This document shows, piece after piece, positions 40,407-48,400 of a DNA stretch of 64,000 bases. Positions within the stretch are counted from its first letter, which is position 1. Every line of letters starts with the position of its first letter. The stretch is taken from NCBI RefSeq assembly GCF_036199905.1, contig NZ_CP108109.1:7532001-7596000 (forward strand), given 5' to 3'. The stretch is from Streptomyces sp. NBC_00223 (lineage in GTDB: Bacteria; Actinomycetota; Actinomycetes; Streptomycetales; Streptomycetaceae). A model generated the notes under the pieces. The model ran no database searches and had not been told where the DNA came from. It saw only the letters and a program-made list of their open reading frames with translations. The position numbers and the translations under genes are program-made.

Positions 40407-41549
40407 GTGGCTGATCGGATAGCGAAGATCGTGCGGAAGTTGCCGAAGCTGAAGGACGTCACCGGCGTGTGGAAGGAGGCCGACCGTCATCTGGAGGCGG
40501 GCGACGCCGCCTTCGTGGCGGACCTGGGTATCGCCCTTGCCGAGAGGTACGCCCCCAACGCCGACCGGGGATGGCAGTACAGAAGCGTCTTCAGCCGTCT
40601 CCTACGGATGCTCATTCTGGCGGAGGGGCCGGAGAGTCTCGCGCAGGCCCTCCGACTGATCGCCGCGCCGGCGGTCGGCGGCCGGGCTCTGGACCGCAAG
40701 GCGGCATCGCTGCTCGTCTCCAGCCGTACGGCTGAGGAGTTGACCGTGGCCTTCACCGAAAGTGGTACGTCCGGGAGCGCTTCGGAGGAGCTTCGCGCCT
40801 GCCTGGTCCACGAGTTGGTGCTCAGAGGCGTGGCCGTCGCCGAGGTGCCGGGCATCGCCCGTTGGGCGACTTCGTCACACTGGACCCGTCACCCACTCGG
40901 TCGGCTGCCCCTCACCCGGTCCGAGGTGGAAGAAGACGCCGATCTGCCGGACTACGGCGTGAACGGTGGCAGTTACTCGCTCCCGTACGGGCCGGTCGAG
41001 AGCGGAGGCCGAACGGCGGTTCCCGGGGCGCCCGTTCCCGCGGCGACGGAGACGACGACCGAGGCGGAGGGCACGGCCGTGGTCAAGGCCGTGGCGAACT
41101 GGGTGGAGGAGTCCAACGGGCGGACCGAAGCACGGATCTTCGCCCTCGCCGAGCCCCTGAACGGCGACACGGTTGCGAGTGCGATCGTGGCGCTGGGACT
41201 CGACTGCCTGAAGGGGACGGGCAAGGAGAGGAAGTTCTCGGCGTCCTCCATCGCGCCGGCATACGCATGGCGTGTGCTCTTCGCCGCCGCGTCTACCGGC
41301 GGCGCATACAACTCGGGCATCCTCGGCGCATACGGCCGCCTGGCGGCGTGGCAGTCGCTCGCCGGTCTGTCCGGTGCCGCGGAGGGAGCGACGTTCGGCG
41401 AAGTCGAGCAGCGGGTACGGGACTGCGCCTGGTACGGCTTCGACGCCGACACGAAGTGGTTCAAGCGGGTGGCCTGGGACCTCGGCCTGGCGGCTGTCAC
41501 CCCGGACGGTCGGCGGCTGGCCGTGCTGGCGGCGACCGACACCGACTGA
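40407..41549 (+). CDS. Protein of unknown function (possibly DUF6183) between NRPS genes
   Basis: A 380-residue cytosolic protein, GTG start, on the strand opposite to the surrounding NRPS genes. I do not recognise a catalytic motif. The mostly alpha-helical first 150 residues (DAAFVADLGIALAERY near 32, LRMLILAEGPESLAQALRL near 65) are followed by a Pro/Thr-rich linker about 195-225 and a second helical part (TVASAIVALGLDCLKGTG near 250, AWRVLFAAASTGGAYNSG near 285). The overall pattern reminds me of the Streptomyces DUF6183 family, a weak memory-based match. Its place inside a biosynthetic locus suggests insertion or a regulatory/structural role. Confidence 0.65.
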   Translation: MADRIAKIVRKLPKLKDVTGVWKEADRHLEAGDAAFVADLGIALAERYAPNADRGWQYRSVFSRLLRMLILAEGPESLAQALRLIAAPAVGGRALDRKAASLLVSSRTAEELTVAFTESGTSGSASEELRACLVHELVLRGVAVAEVPGIARWATSSHWTRHPLGRLPLTRSEVEEDADLPDYGVNGGSYSLPYGPVESGGRTAVPGAPVPAATETTTEAEGTAVVKAVANWVEESNGRTEARIFALAEPLNGDTVASAIVALGLDCLKGTGKERKFSASSIAPAYAWRVLFAAASTGGAYNSGILGAYGRLAAWQSLAGLSGAAEGATFGEVEQRVRDCAWYGFDADTKWFKRVAWDLGLAAVTPDGRRLAVLAATDTD

Positions 41550-41974
41550 CGCGGGCGCGCTTGGGCGCGGTCCGGTTCGGTCCGGGGAGGCCGCCGGACC
41601 GCCGGCCGACCGGCGCACGGGCGGCGCCGGACCCGCTGCGGCTTGGCAGGGCGGCCGGTCGGCCGACCGGGGTGATTGCCCGGCCGCCGGGCACGTATCG
41701 CGTACTTCCTGCCTGCCGCCGGGGACGGGGGTGTCACCTGTACAGGGGGTGCCCCCGTGACGGGTGGGACCGTTGCCCTGCGGGTCAGCGCGGCCCTGGT
41801 GACGCGGAGCTATGGGCCGCGGCTGCGGGACTGAGGGGTGGCAGAAGGCGGGCGCGCGGGTGCCCCCGGCCGCCGGGAAGGGGTGGCGGGCCGGGGGCGG
41901 GGGCGTTGCTCCGAGGGGCGCCGGCCCCGCGAGGCGGCGGGGCCGGGGTCGTAGGGGTGTCCGCGCCGGAGGCG
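41550..41974. other. 425-base convergent intergenic region
   Basis: It lies between the end of the unknown gene (plus) and the end of the A-deficient NRPS gene (minus). It contains the GC-rich hairpin at 41921-41946. Short open frames here are antisense or GC-bias artefacts, and no gene is supported. Confidence 0.6.
41921..41946. terminator. GC-rich terminator-like hairpin after the A-deficient NRPS gene
   Basis: Ten-bp perfect arms CCGGCCCCGC/GCGGGGCCGG at 41921-41930 and 41937-41946, loop GAGGCG, 28 bases beyond the NRPS stop on the minus strand. No T-run, as is common in Streptomyces; it could serve both convergent genes. Confidence 0.6.
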
Positions 41975-44900
41975 TTACGTGCGGAGGCGCGCTCCCCCGT
42001 TCGTACGGCGCCGCAGCGTGGGGCGGTCCGCCTCGGGCGCCGGGCCACCGGCAGGCCCCTCCGCCGCCGCTGCCGCGAACCACTCCGCCAGCGCGGCCAC
42101 CGTCGGATGCCGGAAGACGTCCCGCAGCGTGATCTCCTTGCCCAGCTCCGCGCGGACCCGGTTCACCAGCCGCACCGCCAGCAGTGAATGCCCGCCGACC
42201 CGGAAGAAGTTGTCGTCCGCCCCCACCTCCTTGCCGGACAGCACCTCGCTGAACAGCCGGGACAGCGGCTCCTCCCAGCGCCCGTACGGCCGACCGGCCG
42301 CACCCCGCTGCTCGGCCTCCCCGGGCGCCGGAAGAGCCCGCCGGTCGAGCCGCCCGTCGGGGCCGACCGGCAGCGCGTCCAACGCCACCACCGAGGACGG
42401 CACCAGATACTCCGGCAGCCGCTCCGCCGCCCACGCCTGCACCTCGGCCTCGGCAGGCGCCGCGCCGCGCGGTACGACATAGGCGATCAGCCGCCGCTCA
42501 CCCGGCTCGTCCTCCCGTACGACGGCGGCCGCGGCCGCCACCCCCGGGTGCCGGGCCAGCAGCTCCCCGACCCGGGCGGTGTCCATGCGGTAACCGCCGA
42601 TCAGGTCGTCGCTCCCGTGCGCCGGAAGGGCCCGGCGCAGCTCACCGTCACGGCCGAACACCGCACGCTCGCCGGTCCGTACCATCCGGTCGCCCGGGGC
42701 CCCGTACGGATCGGGCACGTATGTCCCCGCCGTCGCGCCGGGCCGCAGCGGGAAGCCGTCACCGGCGGCCGCGCCGCGCAGATACACCTCACCGGGGATC
42801 CCCGGCGGGACCGGCCGCAGCCGGTGGTCGAGCAGCACCGCCGCCCCGGCCGGCGTCAGGCCGGACAACGGGCGCACCGGACCCAGCGCGCACGTGCCGC
42901 CGGACAGCAGCGCCCCCCACAGCGACCGTACGAACTCCTCGGCGCCGACCGCGAAGCCGATGCCGGGGGCGTCGGGCGGCGGCGAGGCGGCCAGCGTACG
43001 GTGGGTGAGACGCACCGCGTACGGTTCGCCCGCCGGGTCCACGGCCAGGCACACCGCGGCCGCGTCCAGCGGGTCGACCGCGGGCAGCCGAACTCCCCTG
43101 GCGGAGCCGGCCGTCAGCCGCTCCAGATACAGCACGCGCGGGGCGCCCCCGGAGCGGGACAGCGACCGCCGGGTCAGCAGGACCGCGCAGCCCGCCGCGT
43201 CCAGCGCCCGCCCGAGATCGGGCCCCGGGCTCAACAGAAGGGGTGTCGCACCGGACTTGAGGACCGCGAGCGCCGCCACGACCTGCTCGGTGCCGCGTTC
43301 CAGCAGCACTGCGACCACCTCGCCCGCGTCCATCCCCTCCCGGACCAGCCGCCGGGCCAACACGCCGGAACGGGCCTCCAGTTCGGCATAGGTCAGAGCG
43401 TCACCCCGGTGGGAGACGGCGATCCGGTCCGGCGTGCGGCGGGCCCGGTCGGCGAAGAGCTCGTGCACGGGCCGGCCGGGACCGGGCAGAAGGGCCGCGG
43501 ACGCCGGCCCGCCGGGGGCGAGATCGTCCAGCGCGAGCCCGGGGTCGGCGGCGACCGCCCGCAGAGTGAACGCCAGCCGCTCGGTGAGCAGTTCGGCAGT
43601 CGCCGGGTCGAAGAGATCGGTGGCGTACTCCAGCACTCCGGACAGCCCGCCCGGCGCCCCGGCCGCGTCCCGCGACTCCGTGAGCGCGAACGTCAGATCG
43701 GTCTTCGCGCGGTCCGCCCCCACCGGCAACTGGACCCCGGCGAGCGGCGATTGGCCCTCCGGCGCGGAGGCGGCCGGGTGTACCTGGAGCATGACCTGCA
43801 CCAGCGGGTGGTGCGCGGACGACCGGTGCGGGTTCAGATGTTCCACCAGCCGGTCGAAGGGCACGTCCTGCGCGCTGTAGGCGGCCAGATCGGTGTCCCG
43901 CACCCGCCGCAGAAGCTCGGTGAAGGGCGGGTTGCCACGTGTGTCGGTGCGCAGCACCAGGGTGTTGACGAAGAAGCCGACCAGCGGGTTCAGCGCGTCG
44001 TCGCCGCGCCCGGCGACGGTCGTACCGAGCGCGAGGTCGTCGCCCGCGCCGTGGAGCGTCAGCGTGGCGGCGAGCGCGGCCTGCACGACCATGAAGAGCG
44101 TGGCACCGTTCTCCTGCGCGACCCGGGCGAGCCCGCGATGCGTGGCCGCGTCGAGCCCGAAGGGCGTGAGCGCGCCCCGCCCGCTGGGCTCGGCGGGCCG
44201 CGGCCGGTCGCCCGGAAGCTCCATGACCGGCGGAAGCTCCGCCAATGTCTTCGTCCAATAGCCGAGTTGACGTTCCATCAGGCTCTCGTCGCCCTCGCCG
44301 AGCATCGCGCGCTGCCAGAGCGTGTAGTCGGCGTACTGCACGGACAGCGGCTCCCGGCGGGGGGCGCTTCCGGCGGCCCTGGCCGTGTACGCGTACCCCA
44401 GATCCGCGAGCAGGCAGTCGAGGGACCAGCCGTCACCGGCGATGTGGTGGATCAGCAGGACGAGCGTCTGCCCTTCGTCCCCGTCCGTGTCGAACAGCCA
44501 GGCGCGGAACGGGAATTCGGCCGCCAGGTCGAAGACATGCCCGGCGGCCGCGTCGACCGCAGCCCCGAGCCGGCCCGCCGCGATCCGCTCGACCGTGAGC
44601 GGGGGCCGTACTCCGTCGAGCACCCGCTGATACGGCTCGCCGTTCACCACCGGGTAGACCGTGCGCAGCACCTCGTGCCGCTCGGCGACATCCGCGAGGG
44701 CGTCCGCGAGCACCGCCGGGTCCAGCCGCCGGTCCAGCCGGCGGACGACCGTGATGTTGTACGTGGCGCTGGGCCCCTCCAACTGGCCCACGAACCACAG
44801 GCGTCGCTGGGCGTAGGAGAGCGGCATACGGGCGGGCCGTTCGGCGGGCGGGACCGGGACCAGCGCGGGCCTGGCCGCCGCCGACGCGTCCTGTTCACCG

Positions 44901-47900
44901 ATACGGCGGTGGAGCCCGGCCGGGGTCGGCGCGAGGAAGAGGTCACGGATGCCGACCTCCACGCCGAGGACCGTACGCAGCCGGTTGACGAGCTTGCTGG
45001 CGAGCAGTGAATGGCCGCCGCTGCGGAAGAAGTTGTCGTCGGGGCCGATGTGCTCGCGGCCCAGCACCTCCGCGAACAGCCCGCACAGGATCTCCTCGCG
45101 CGGGTCCATCCCCACGCCACTGCGGGCGGCTGGCGCGTCGGGCACGGCTGCTGCGGCCAGCCGGTCCCGGCGCGCGGCGAGCCCCGCCTCCTCCTCCGGC
45201 GTCAGCGCGACCAACTCCCCGGCCGGCGCGTCGGGCGCGGCGGCCGCGAAGGACTCCAGCGCCCGTACGTACAGGTCGAGCAGCAGCCGCGCGGTCTCCT
45301 CGTCGAAGAGGTCGACCGCGTACTGCACGCCGAGGTCGAGCCCGGCCGGCTCGCCGTCCGCGGTGTACGCCTCGCCGCAGTGGAAGGTGAGGTCGAACTT
45401 CGCCGCCGCCAGATCCGTCGACGTCGGCCGCGCCGACGCGGCGCCCAGCGACACGGCGGCTGTCTCTCCTTGATGATGCGTCACCATCACCTGGAAGAAG
45501 GGGTGATGGCCGAGCGCGCGGTCCGGGTTCAGATGCTCGACCAGCAGATCGAACGGCACGTCGTCATGGGCGTACGCGGCCAGGTCGGTCTCCCGGGCCC
45601 GCTCGACCAGCGCGCGGAGCGTGGGCGCGCCCGACAGGTCGGAGCGCAGCACCAGGGTGTTCACGAACAGCCCGGCCGACTCGTGCAGGTCCTGGTGGGC
45701 GCGGCCCGCGACGGGTGTGCCGAAGGCGAGGTCGTCGCCCGCGCCCGCCGCCGACAGGGCGGTGGCCAGCGCGGACCTGACCACCATGAAGAGCGTCGCG
45801 CGGGCGGTCCTGGACAGCGCGAGCAGGCCGCGGTGGGTGCGCGCGCTCAGCCGGCCGGCGCTGAGCGTGGCCCCCCGTCCGCTGGGCTCGGCGGGCCTCG
45901 GCCGGTCGGCCGGAAGGTCGACGACCGGGGGAAGGCCGTCCAGGGCCTTGGACCAGTAAGCGATCTGACGGGTGATCAGACTGTCCGGGTCCTGGTCGTC
46001 GCCCAGCAACTCCCTTTGCCAGAGGGTGTAGTCGGCGTACTGCACCGGCAGCGGATCGAGACCGGGCGCGCGACCGGCGGACCGGGCCTCGTACGCCCGC
46101 GCGAGGTCGGCGAGCAGCGGTCCGGTGGACCAGCCGTCGGCGGCGATGTGGTGGAGGAGCAGCACGAGCGTCCGGCCGCCGGAACCGGCGCCCGGGCCCG
46201 GGTCCAGCAGCCAGGCCCGGAACGGGATCTCGCCCGCCAGGTCGAAGACATGCCCGGCCACCGCGTCGACCGCCGCCGCCAGGCTCTCCTGGCTGGTCTC
46301 GACCGTCTCCAGCGCGGGCCGGGCCCCGGCCACCACCGTCTGGTACGGCTCGCCTCCCTCCGCCGGATAGCGCGTGCGCAGCACCTCGTGCCGCTCGGCG
46401 ACGTCCGCGAGGGCGTCGGCCAGCACCGCCGGGTCCAGCGGACCGTCCAGCGGCAGCACGATCGGCACGTTGTACGCCGAGCCGGGCCCTTCGAGTTCGT
46501 TGATGAACCACAGGCGGCGCTGGGCGTACGACAGCGGGACGCGCGCGGGCCGTTCGGCGGTCGGGACCGGTCGCAGCGCGGGTCTGGCCGCCGCCGACCC
46601 GTCCAATTCGCCGATACGGCGGTGGAGTCCGGCCGGGTTCGGCGCGAGGAAGAGGTCGCGGATGCCCAACTCCACGCCGAGCGCGGCCCGGACACGGTTG
46701 ACCAGCTTGCTCGCGAGCAGCGAATGGCCGCCGCTGCGGAAGAAGTTGTCGTCGGGGCCGATGTGCTCGCGGCCCAGCGCCTCCGCGAACAGCCCGCACA
46801 GGATCTCCTCACGAGGGGTGAGCGCACCGGCGGACGGAACAGCCTCCGCCTCCGCCCGGCCGTCCGCCGCCACGGCCTTCGCCGCCGCCAGCCGCCGCCG
46901 GCGCTCGGCGAGCCCCGCCGCCTCCGCGTCGGACAGCAGCCCCAGCGCGCTGATCGGCACGTCCGGGTCGGCCGCGAAAGCCCGCAGCGCCCGCAGCAGC
47001 AGATCGAGCAGCAGCCGGGCGGTCCCGTCGTCGAAGAGGTCCACGGCGTACTGCACGCCGAGGTCCAGCCCGGCCGGCTCCCCGTCCGCGCCGGACGCCT
47101 CCGCGCAGGAGAAGGTCAGATCGAACTTCGCCGCCGCCAGATCGGCCGCCGCGAGCCGGGCCGTCAGCCCGCCCAGCGCCACCGCGGCGTCGTCCTCGGC
47201 GGACAGCAGGGTCAGCATCACCTGGAAGAAGGGATGCCGGTCAAGAGAACGTTCCGGGTTCAGATGCTCGACCAGCAGGTCGAACGGCAGATCCTCATGG
47301 GCGTACGCGGCCAGGTCCGCGTCACGCACCCGGTCCACCAGCGCGTCGGCCGTCGGGTCGCCGGACAGATCCGTGCGCAGGGCCAGCGAGTTGACGAAGA
47401 AGCCGACCAGGTCGTTCAGATCCTCCTCCGGGCGGCCCGCGACCGGCGTGCCGATCGCCAGATCGTCGCCCGCGCCCGCCGCCGAGAGCGCCACCGCGAG
47501 CGCCGCGCGCACCACCATGAACAGACTCGCCCCCCGCGCCCTGGCCAGCGCCAGCAGCGCGCGATGCGCGTCCGCGTCCGCCCGGGCGGTGAGGGTCACC
47601 CCGCGGTGTGTCGGCCCGGTCGGGCGCGGCCGGTCGGCGGGCAGCTCGATGACGTCCGGCAGGCCCTCCAACGCGCCTCGCCAGTAAGCCAGTTGCTCAT
47701 GGGCGACGCTCTGCGGGTCGGCCGGGTCGCCCAGCATCTCGTGCTGCCAGAGCGTGTAGTCGGCGTACTGCACCGGCAGCGCGTCCCACGCGGGCGCCCG
47801 CCCGTCGGCGCGGGCGGCATACGCCGTGGACAGATCGCGCAGCAGCGGGGCCACCGACCAGCCGTCGGTGGCGACGTGGTGCAGCAGCAGCACCAGCACC

Positions 47901-48265
47901 GACGACGTACCGCCCTCGGGCACGAACAGCCGTGCCCGCAGCGGAAGTTCGGCGGTGATGTCGAACGTCTCACGGGCGTAGGCGGCCACCAGCGCGTCCA
48001 GCCAGTCCGGCGCGCAGCGCCCGACACTCAGCAGGCCGGCGCCGGGGGCGTCCAGGATCCGCTGGTACGGTTCCCCGTCGGCGGCGGGGAAGACGGTACG
48101 CAGCACCTCGTGCCGCGCGACCACGTCGGCGACGGCTGCGTCGAGGGCGTCCGCGTCCGGCACGCCGTCCAGCCGCAGCACGACCGGCGCGTTGTACGTC
48201 GCGGACGGGCCCTCAAGCCGGTTCAGGAACCACAGCCGGCGCTGTGCGAAGGACAACGGGATCAC
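41975..48265 (-). CDS. Adenylation-deficient NRPS: C-PCP-C-PCP-C-(degenerate A)-PCP
   Basis: A 2096-residue synthetase. C1 about 1-440 (HHVATDG), PCP1 near 514 (GGHSLL), C2 about 578-1010 (HHIAADG near 706), PCP2 near 1085, C3 about 1148-1580 (HHIAGDG), A-like remnant about 1600-1975, PCP3 near 2023. All condensation His motifs and PCP serines are intact. Modules 1 and 2 have no A domain. The remnant lacks the A3 phosphate loop, about 120 residues covering A4-A6 and the substrate pocket, and the A10 lysine (PDGRLDR). Its carriers must be loaded in trans. The GTG start at 48265 lies directly at the first C-domain motif, with GGAG upstream. Confidence 0.93.
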   Translation of the reverse strand: MIPLSFAQRRLWFLNRLEGPSATYNAPVVLRLDGVPDADALDAAVADVVARHEVLRTVFPAADGEPYQRILDAPGAGLLSVGRCAPDWLDALVAAYARETFDITAELPLRARLFVPEGGTSSVLVLLLHHVATDGWSVAPLLRDLSTAYAARADGRAPAWDALPVQYADYTLWQHEMLGDPADPQSVAHEQLAYWRGALEGLPDVIELPADRPRPTGPTHRGVTLTARADADAHRALLALARARGASLFMVVRAALAVALSAAGAGDDLAIGTPVAGRPEEDLNDLVGFFVNSLALRTDLSGDPTADALVDRVRDADLAAYAHEDLPFDLLVEHLNPERSLDRHPFFQVMLTLLSAEDDAAVALGGLTARLAAADLAAAKFDLTFSCAEASGADGEPAGLDLGVQYAVDLFDDGTARLLLDLLLRALRAFAADPDVPISALGLLSDAEAAGLAERRRRLAAAKAVAADGRAEAEAVPSAGALTPREEILCGLFAEALGREHIGPDDNFFRSGGHSLLASKLVNRVRAALGVELGIRDLFLAPNPAGLHRRIGELDGSAAARPALRPVPTAERPARVPLSYAQRRLWFINELEGPGSAYNVPIVLPLDGPLDPAVLADALADVAERHEVLRTRYPAEGGEPYQTVVAGARPALETVETSQESLAAAVDAVAGHVFDLAGEIPFRAWLLDPGPGAGSGGRTLVLLLHHIAADGWSTGPLLADLARAYEARSAGRAPGLDPLPVQYADYTLWQRELLGDDQDPDSLITRQIAYWSKALDGLPPVVDLPADRPRPAEPSGRGATLSAGRLSARTHRGLLALSRTARATLFMVVRSALATALSAAGAGDDLAFGTPVAGRAHQDLHESAGLFVNTLVLRSDLSGAPTLRALVERARETDLAAYAHDDVPFDLLVEHLNPDRALGHHPFFQVMVTHHQGETAAVSLGAASARPTSTDLAAAKFDLTFHCGEAYTADGEPAGLDLGVQYAVDLFDEETARLLLDLYVRALESFAAAAPDAPAGELVALTPEEEAGLAARRDRLAAAAVPDAPAARSGVGMDPREEILCGLFAEVLGREHIGPDDNFFRSGGHSLLASKLVNRLRTVLGVEVGIRDLFLAPTPAGLHRRIGEQDASAAARPALVPVPPAERPARMPLSYAQRRLWFVGQLEGPSATYNITVVRRLDRRLDPAVLADALADVAERHEVLRTVYPVVNGEPYQRVLDGVRPPLTVERIAAGRLGAAVDAAAGHVFDLAAEFPFRAWLFDTDGDEGQTLVLLIHHIAGDGWSLDCLLADLGYAYTARAAGSAPRREPLSVQYADYTLWQRAMLGEGDESLMERQLGYWTKTLAELPPVMELPGDRPRPAEPSGRGALTPFGLDAATHRGLARVAQENGATLFMVVQAALAATLTLHGAGDDLALGTTVAGRGDDALNPLVGFFVNTLVLRTDTRGNPPFTELLRRVRDTDLAAYSAQDVPFDRLVEHLNPHRSSAHHPLVQVMLQVHPAASAPEGQSPLAGVQLPVGADRAKTDLTFALTESRDAAGAPGGLSGVLEYATDLFDPATAELLTERLAFTLRAVAADPGLALDDLAPGGPASAALLPGPGRPVHELFADRARRTPDRIAVSHRGDALTYAELEARSGVLARRLVREGMDAGEVVAVLLERGTEQVVAALAVLKSGATPLLLSPGPDLGRALDAAGCAVLLTRRSLSRSGGAPRVLYLERLTAGSARGVRLPAVDPLDAAAVCLAVDPAGEPYAVRLTHRTLAASPPPDAPGIGFAVGAEEFVRSLWGALLSGGTCALGPVRPLSGLTPAGAAVLLDHRLRPVPPGIPGEVYLRGAAAGDGFPLRPGATAGTYVPDPYGAPGDRMVRTGERAVFGRDGELRRALPAHGSDDLIGGYRMDTARVGELLARHPGVAAAAAVVREDEPGERRLIAYVVPRGAAPAEAEVQAWAAERLPEYLVPSSVVALDALPVGPDGRLDRRALPAPGEAEQRGAAGRPYGRWEEPLSRLFSEVLSGKEVGADDNFFRVGGHSLLAVRLVNRVRAELGKEITLRDVFRHPTVAALAEWFAAAAAEGPAGGPAPEADRPTLRRRTNGGARLRT

Positions 48266-48362
48266 GGTCAGTCTCCGGGGGTGGGCGGAGCGGGACGGGG
48301 GAAGAAGGGCGGGCTCAAGGGGGAAGCCGGGGCCCAGGCCCGAAGGGCAGCCGGGTCGGCGA

Positions 48363-48387
48363 GGGGGCGTGCGCGGAGCACGCCCCC
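48363..48387 (-). terminator. Hairpin between the A-PCP gene and the A-deficient NRPS gene
   Basis: Arms GGGGGCGTGC/GCACGCCCCC at 48363-48372 and 48378-48387, loop GCGGA, 13 bases after the A-PCP stop. It may terminate part of the transcription and lower expression of the large downstream NRPS. There is no U-tract. Confidence 0.6.
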
Positions 48388-48400
48388 GGCGCGTCGAGCG

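Noticed and set aside
40407..41549. Transposase or other mobile element in the NRPS locus
   Set aside because: No DDE or HTH motif, no inverted repeats or target duplications were seen around it.
41550..41974. Short frames between the unknown gene and the A-deficient NRPS
   Set aside because: No ribosome-binding sites or conserved features; the region contains a terminator-like hairpin.
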